Below, piece after piece: positions 5,240 to 5,813 of a stretch of 5,813 nucleotides of DNA. The stretch is from Methanomassiliicoccus sp. Lineage in GTDB: Archaea; Thermoplasmatota; Thermoplasmata; Methanomassiliicoccales; JACIVX01. Below the pieces are notes generated by a model that saw only the letters and a list, made by a program, of their open reading frames with translations, was not told the DNA's origin and did not search any database. A program made the position numbers and the translations under genes. The stretch covers positions 5,556 to 11,368 of the forward strand of contig DYTM01000023.1 of assembly GCA_020725985.1 (NCBI GenBank). The letters run 5' to 3'. Position 1 is the first letter of the stretch. Every line of letters starts with the position of its first letter.

Positions 5240-5813
5240 TACTTCTTTTCCTCTTTCTTGCCAGAGGCTCCTGGCAGATCGCTCGCACACACGGTCGGCA
5301 GCTCGCCCCGGAAGGAGTAGAAGTACACCACCCCGATGAAGAGGAATCCCCCCACGATGTTCCCGATCGTCGCCGGAAGCAGATTCCATATGAGGAAGTC
5401 TCCTGTCGATACTCCTCCGTAGTAGGGGAGGAGAGTCCCCGCCGGCAGCGTGTATTCGGGGTGCATCGCCAGGGACATCATCCCGGCCGGGATGAAGTAC
5501 ATGTTGGCGACGCAATGCTCGAACCCGCTGGCGACGAATGCCATGATCGGGAACCAGATGCCGAAGAACTTCCCTATCATCTCCTTCGAGGAAAGGGCGA
5601 GAAGGATCGCCACGTTGACCAGGAGGTTGCATGCGATGGCGTTCATGAACACCGAGGACATTCCCATGATCCCGCCCGCGGCTTTGTAGGTGAGTGTTTT
5701 GGCGGCGGCAATGTTCACGGCGTTGACGCCGAACGCGTTCAGATAGAAGCCGCTCTCCGAGACGACATTCCCCGATGCGGCGGTGATGTCCCCCGTCTGC
5801 AGAGGGCCGATCG
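5239..5813 (-). CDS. Formate/nitrite transporter (FNT) family channel, FocA/FdhC-like (N-terminus beyond window)
   Basis: The C-terminal 190 residues of an FNT channel; the frame is open to the window end and the start lies outside. The FNT hallmark GFEHCVANMYFIP is encoded at about 5526-5488. Its His corresponds to the pore histidine of E. coli FocA (His209). The preceding helix carries NAIACNLLVNVAILL and FGIWFPIMAF. The last helix has NLLPATIGNIVGGFLFIG, with the conserved GN-xx-GG turn. A short charged cytoplasmic tail ends in KKEEKK. FNT proteins form pentameric membrane channels for formate, nitrite or hydrosulfide. In a methanogen, formate uptake (fdhC) is the usual assignment, but the substrate cannot be read from this part alone. 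An apparent GTG start at 5718 is internal to the gene. The stop codon overlaps the start of the next gene. Confidence 0.92.
   Translation of the reverse strand, partial: IGPLQTGDITAASGNVVSESGFYLNAFGVNAVNIAAAKTLTYKAAGGIMGMSSVFMNAIACNLLVNVAILLALSSKEMIGKFFGIWFPIMAFVASGFEHCVANMYFIPAGMMSLAMHPEYTLPAGTLLPYYGGVSTGDFLIWNLLPATIGNIVGGFLFIGVVYFYSFRGELPTVCASDLPGASGKKEEKK
5250..5253 (-). promoter_or_regulatory. Ribosome-binding site of the OB-fold membrane protein
   Basis: The minus strand reads GAGG within the channel's last codons, ten bases before ATG 5239. It supports that ATG, rather than any upstream in-frame position, as the true start. Confidence 0.45.

Noticed and set aside
5259..5276. Hairpin TGCCAG/CTGGCA with a 6-base loop near the end of the channel gene
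   Set aside because: It is short and inside coding sequence, and is followed by the next gene's ribosome-binding site rather than a T tract. Chance or a minor mRNA structure is more likely than a terminator.
5240..5632. An in-frame upstream extension of the OB-fold membrane protein by about 131 codons
   Set aside because: The extension overlaps the FNT channel in another frame, is rich in Arg, Pro and Gly, and has no domain. ATG 5239 has a ribosome-binding site and is followed at once by a membrane helix.
5239..5718. A separate small channel gene starting at GTG 5718
   Set aside because: The frame stays open to the window end with FNT-like sequence upstream, so this GTG is an internal valine of a longer gene.
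1..5813. CRISPR array, insertion sequence, tRNA/rRNA gene, attachment site or toxin-antitoxin system
   Set aside because: No direct repeat array, transposase, terminal inverted repeats or tRNA-like cloverleaf was seen. The strand is uniformly occupied by housekeeping-like archaeal genes.

Overview
The window reads as a GC-rich, gene-dense piece of an archaeal chromosome, most likely from a methanogen. The evidence is: a homologue of methanogenesis marker protein 11; a euryarchaeal-type cis-prenyltransferase; the archaeal form of the tRNA/RNA 2'-phosphotransferase KptA with an N-terminal zinc ribbon; an FNT-family (formate/nitrite) channel; a B12-binding/radical SAM protein resembling the archaeal Ta0216 family; and TATA-like boxes placed about 26 bases upstream of several starts. 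A GC-rich member of Methanomassiliicoccales/Thermoplasmatota or of Methanomicrobiales would fit. The window alone does not settle which.

All seven genes lie on the minus strand, so transcription runs from high to low coordinates. In that order they are: (1) the C-terminal part of an FNT channel (5239-5813, cut by the window end); (2) a two-helix membrane protein with an OB-fold-like domain (4754-5239), whose ATG overlaps the channel stop codon; (3) kptA (3974-4645); (4) a cysteine-rich DUF2797-like protein (2958-3911); (5) mmp11 (2035-2988), whose start lies inside the end of the DUF2797 gene; (6) uppS (1200-2006); (7) a B12-binding/radical SAM protein (1-1151, cut at its C-terminus by the window start). 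Nothing on the plus strand looks like a gene. The long plus-strand open frames are GC-driven shadows.

Three or four transcription units are suggested. The channel and OB-fold gene form one. kptA has its own TATA-like box. The DUF2797 gene and mmp11 overlap and probably share a promoter. uppS and the radical SAM gene each have a TATA-like box just upstream. For kptA, the DUF2797 gene and uppS the box sits so close to the start codon that leaderless mRNAs are likely.

Functionally, the middle block groups a known RNA-repair enzyme (KptA), a zinc-ribbon protein with a GIY-YIG-like core, and MMP11, whose core resembles the tRNA-modifying kinase TiaS. This suggests, without proving, an RNA-related role for the latter two. 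The uppS-radical SAM pair may link polyprenyl lipid synthesis to an uncharacterised B12/radical SAM reaction. I see no CRISPR array, mobile element, tRNA or rRNA, and no clear new defence or mobile system. The most unusual points are the apparent CTG start of the radical SAM gene, the TiaS-like core of MMP11 in an RNA-gene context, the membrane-anchored OB-fold partner of the channel, and the DUF2797 protein.
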